This document shows positions 62,416-64,000 of a DNA stretch of 64,000 nucleotides, piece by piece; within the stretch, counting starts at the first letter, position 1; each line of letters opens with the position of its first letter. The translations under genes were made by a program, and so were the position numbers. The stretch is taken from contig CP012819.1 of NCBI GenBank assembly GCA_001936135.1, forward strand, positions 1,273,501 through 1,337,500, given 5' to 3'. This DNA comes from Saccharomycopsis fibuligera x Saccharomycopsis cf. fibuligera. Lineage: Eukaryota; Ascomycota; Saccharomycetes; Ascoideales; Saccharomycopsidaceae. The notes beneath the pieces were generated by a model. The model was not told the origin of the DNA and did not search any database. It saw nothing but the letters and a program-made list of their open reading frames with translations.

Positions 62416-63357
62416 ATGAAAAGCATATTTTGTTTAGCGTGGGCGGTGCTCGTTTCCAGCGTGCTTGCCAGTGGATTTTACCAAAACACTGACGTGTACG
62501 AACTCGCACCTGACAGCTTCGATGAGGTGGTATTAGGTACCAATTACACATCAATTGTGGAATTTTATGCTCCATGGTGCGGCCACTGCAACAAATTCAA
62601 AGGCGCATACAAGAAAGCTGGTAAATTGTTGAAAGATTTGGTGAATGTTGCTGCAGTGAATTGTGACTTGGAGATTAATAAACCATTGTGTGCCAAATAT
62701 CAAGTCCAAGGGTTCCCAACAGTGATGGTGTTCAGACCACCAAAGTATTCTTCCAAAAGACCACCGCAATCTAAGGCCGAGACTAAAGTGGCTTTCGGCA
62801 GTGAAAATTATCAAGGTGAAAGAAGCTCGAAAGGATTAGTAGAATTTTCTCAATCTAGAGTAAAAAGTTACGTTAAGAGAATATTCGACACTAATGTGCT
62901 TCACAAGTTCTTGAACAATGATAAAAGCAAATTGAAATTGATATTGTTGACGGACGCTAAAAAGAAACCTAGTTTGTTTTTGAAATCTTTGGCAATCGAC
63001 TATTTGGGCGTTGCGGATTTCGCCTACTTTGATGCTAAAGGATCGTATCCTGAAGAGACCATCCTTGAGTCAGTAGGATTAAAACCTTCGGATGTCACAA
63101 AACCAATGTTTTTAGTATACTCTGGCGAAACTAGTATCCAAGAACCAAAAATTATCAAAGATCAGTTATCCAAAGAAAAAATTGCTGATTATTTGAGCAC
63201 CAATTTTGGCATTACGCCACATGAAGGTCCTGGCAGCAAAAAGTTCAAGTTATTAAGTTTGCTTAAAAAGGGGAAGACTCTCAATCAAGCAAAAAAGGCT
63301 GTCAAGAAGACTGACAAGCAGTCCAAGACGAAGCAAGAAGTTCACGATGAACTTTGA
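62416..63357 (+). CDS. MPD1: ER protein disulfide isomerase-like oxidoreductase
   Basis: The 313-residue protein starts with ATG at 62416. Residues 1-18 (MKSIFCLAWAVLVSSVLA) are a signal peptide. A thioredoxin domain has VEFYAPWCGHCNKFK with the active-site pair Cys55 and Cys58, and QVQGFPTVMVF with the cis-Pro. A second, redox-inactive region follows (about 150-270), then a Lys-rich tail ending HDEL, the yeast ER retrieval signal. Single-CGHC layout, length and HDEL match S. cerevisiae Mpd1 (318 residues), which forms and shuffles disulfides in the ER lumen. It is divergent from MRPL44. Confidence 0.92.
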   Translation: MKSIFCLAWAVLVSSVLASGFYQNTDVYELAPDSFDEVVLGTNYTSIVEFYAPWCGHCNKFKGAYKKAGKLLKDLVNVAAVNCDLEINKPLCAKYQVQGFPTVMVFRPPKYSSKRPPQSKAETKVAFGSENYQGERSSKGLVEFSQSRVKSYVKRIFDTNVLHKFLNNDKSKLKLILLTDAKKKPSLFLKSLAIDYLGVADFAYFDAKGSYPEETILESVGLKPSDVTKPMFLVYSGETSIQEPKIIKDQLSKEKIADYLSTNFGITPHEGPGSKKFKLLSLLKKGKTLNQAKKAVKKTDKQSKTKQEVHDEL

Positions 63358-63943
63358 TCGTTTGATGAATGTTTGGCTTTGAAAATTGCATTGATAATTA
63401 ACGTGCTAAACCATTTTAGTTAGCTTACACATATTACAAGGAATGGCTCAAAACTGATACCATAATTTTTAGAGCACTTTATAATCTGTAATGATATGAG
63501 AAACTCGTAAAAGAAATATCTATAGACATGGATGCACTCATGTTATACGTCTTTTTATAGAAGTTTTGTGGGGGCGAAGATGGCGATTTACCCTGCGCGG
63601 ATGAAAAAAAAAATTTTTTTTTTTATTTTTTTTTTCCGTTTTGATGCGATATAACCTCCAGAGCCTCTCTTGTATCGCCGACTTTCTTTGATTCGCACTG
63701 ATGAGTTTATAACTGATACTATATTAATTGTACTTTTTATCACTCAATTTATTTACCATATACAATTGTTCCGATTCTCTGTCTTACTAATTTTCATTTG
63801 AGATATTTTTATAGTCATACAAAAAGTTAGTTTATTGATTATCATCAATTCATTCATCTTACCATCCGCTAAACTCAAATAGTTTCTCCAGTTTCTTTAA
63901 TTTCCGCTTACCCCAATAGCTCTACAATTGCTCAAGATTACAA
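63358..63943. other. Intergenic region after MPD1
   Basis: About 590 bp. It contains A10 directly followed by T11 (63604-63624), a perfect hairpin-capable tract. The rest is AT-rich leader for the next ORF. Confidence 0.45.
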
Positions 63944-64000
63944 TGTTTGATTCATCATCCAGTTTTGCACAAAACAACTTGTCAAATGATGACAACAACA
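63944..64000 (+). CDS. 5' end of an unidentified gene (partial)
   Basis: An ATG at 63944 opens a frame that reads MFDSSSSFAQNNLSNDDNN and runs off the right edge. The pyrimidine- and A-rich leader before it looks like a yeast 5' leader. Nineteen residues of Ser/Asn-rich sequence do not allow a family call, and it could still be a chance frame. Confidence 0.45.

Noticed and set aside
1-64000. LTR retrotransposon or DNA transposon copies
   Set aside because: No reverse transcriptase, integrase or transposase frame and no paired terminal repeats were seen.

Overview
This window reads as nuclear DNA of a budding yeast (Saccharomycotina). The genes are typical yeast genes. Three have short introns with GTATGT or GTAAGT donors and TACTAAC-like branch points, and there is one tRNA-Ser(CGA) with a short intron. 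In-frame CTG codons are almost absent from the conserved genes I checked (none seen in the UPF1, ERG20, STE24, SOD, dehydrogenase, kinase or siderophore-transporter genes). The Mn superoxide dismutase has no mitochondrial presequence, like the cytosolic Sod3 of Candida albicans. Together these suggest the CUG-Ser clade (Candida/Debaryomyces/Lodderomyces relatives), but this is an inference: no tRNA-Ser(CAG) lies in the window.

Layout. 1-12.3 kb: 5' end of MET13 (methylenetetrahydrofolate reductase), divergent NAM7/UPF1, an unrecognised small basic ORF, an SVL3/PAM1-like polyQ protein and the rhodanese RDL2. 12.3-20.8 kb: a GC-rich repeat-laden intergenic region, a 709-aa orphan protein, a zinc-dependent dehydrogenase and cytosolic MnSOD. 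20.8-32.2 kb: a 4.9 kb GC-rich gene desert, an SKS1/VHS1-type kinase, a second GC-rich gap and mitoribosomal MRPL28. 32.2-47.3 kb: a 1493-aa protein with acidic FGDF motifs, ERG20, a Mug157/GH125 glycosidase, STE24, RBD2 and a PA-TM-RING ubiquitin ligase. 47.3-64 kb: a siderophore transporter, a short-chain dehydrogenase beside its own pseudogene, two mitochondrial OsmC/Ohr peroxidase paralogues, tRNA-Ser(CGA), a three-exon MRPL44, the ER oxidoreductase MPD1 and the first codons of one more gene.

Functional links are loose, as expected for yeast. ERG20 makes the farnesyl diphosphate used for CAAX prenylation and STE24 trims CAAX proteins. SOD3, the two OsmC proteins, RDL2 and the dehydrogenase fit redox and stress chemistry. 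The siderophore transporter has a GATA-rich palindrome in its promoter, which fits iron control. Only about 48% of the window is coding, which is low for a yeast.

The most unusual feature is the intergenic DNA. Several gaps are GC-rich rather than AT-rich and carry many short tandem arrays with 7-, 8- and 12-bp units. Other gaps carry pure A/T tracts of 30-43 bases and one C28A43 tract. I found no clear new multi-gene system. The best leads are the GC-rich deserts with their arrays, the hidden spliced genes and the FGDF-motif protein.
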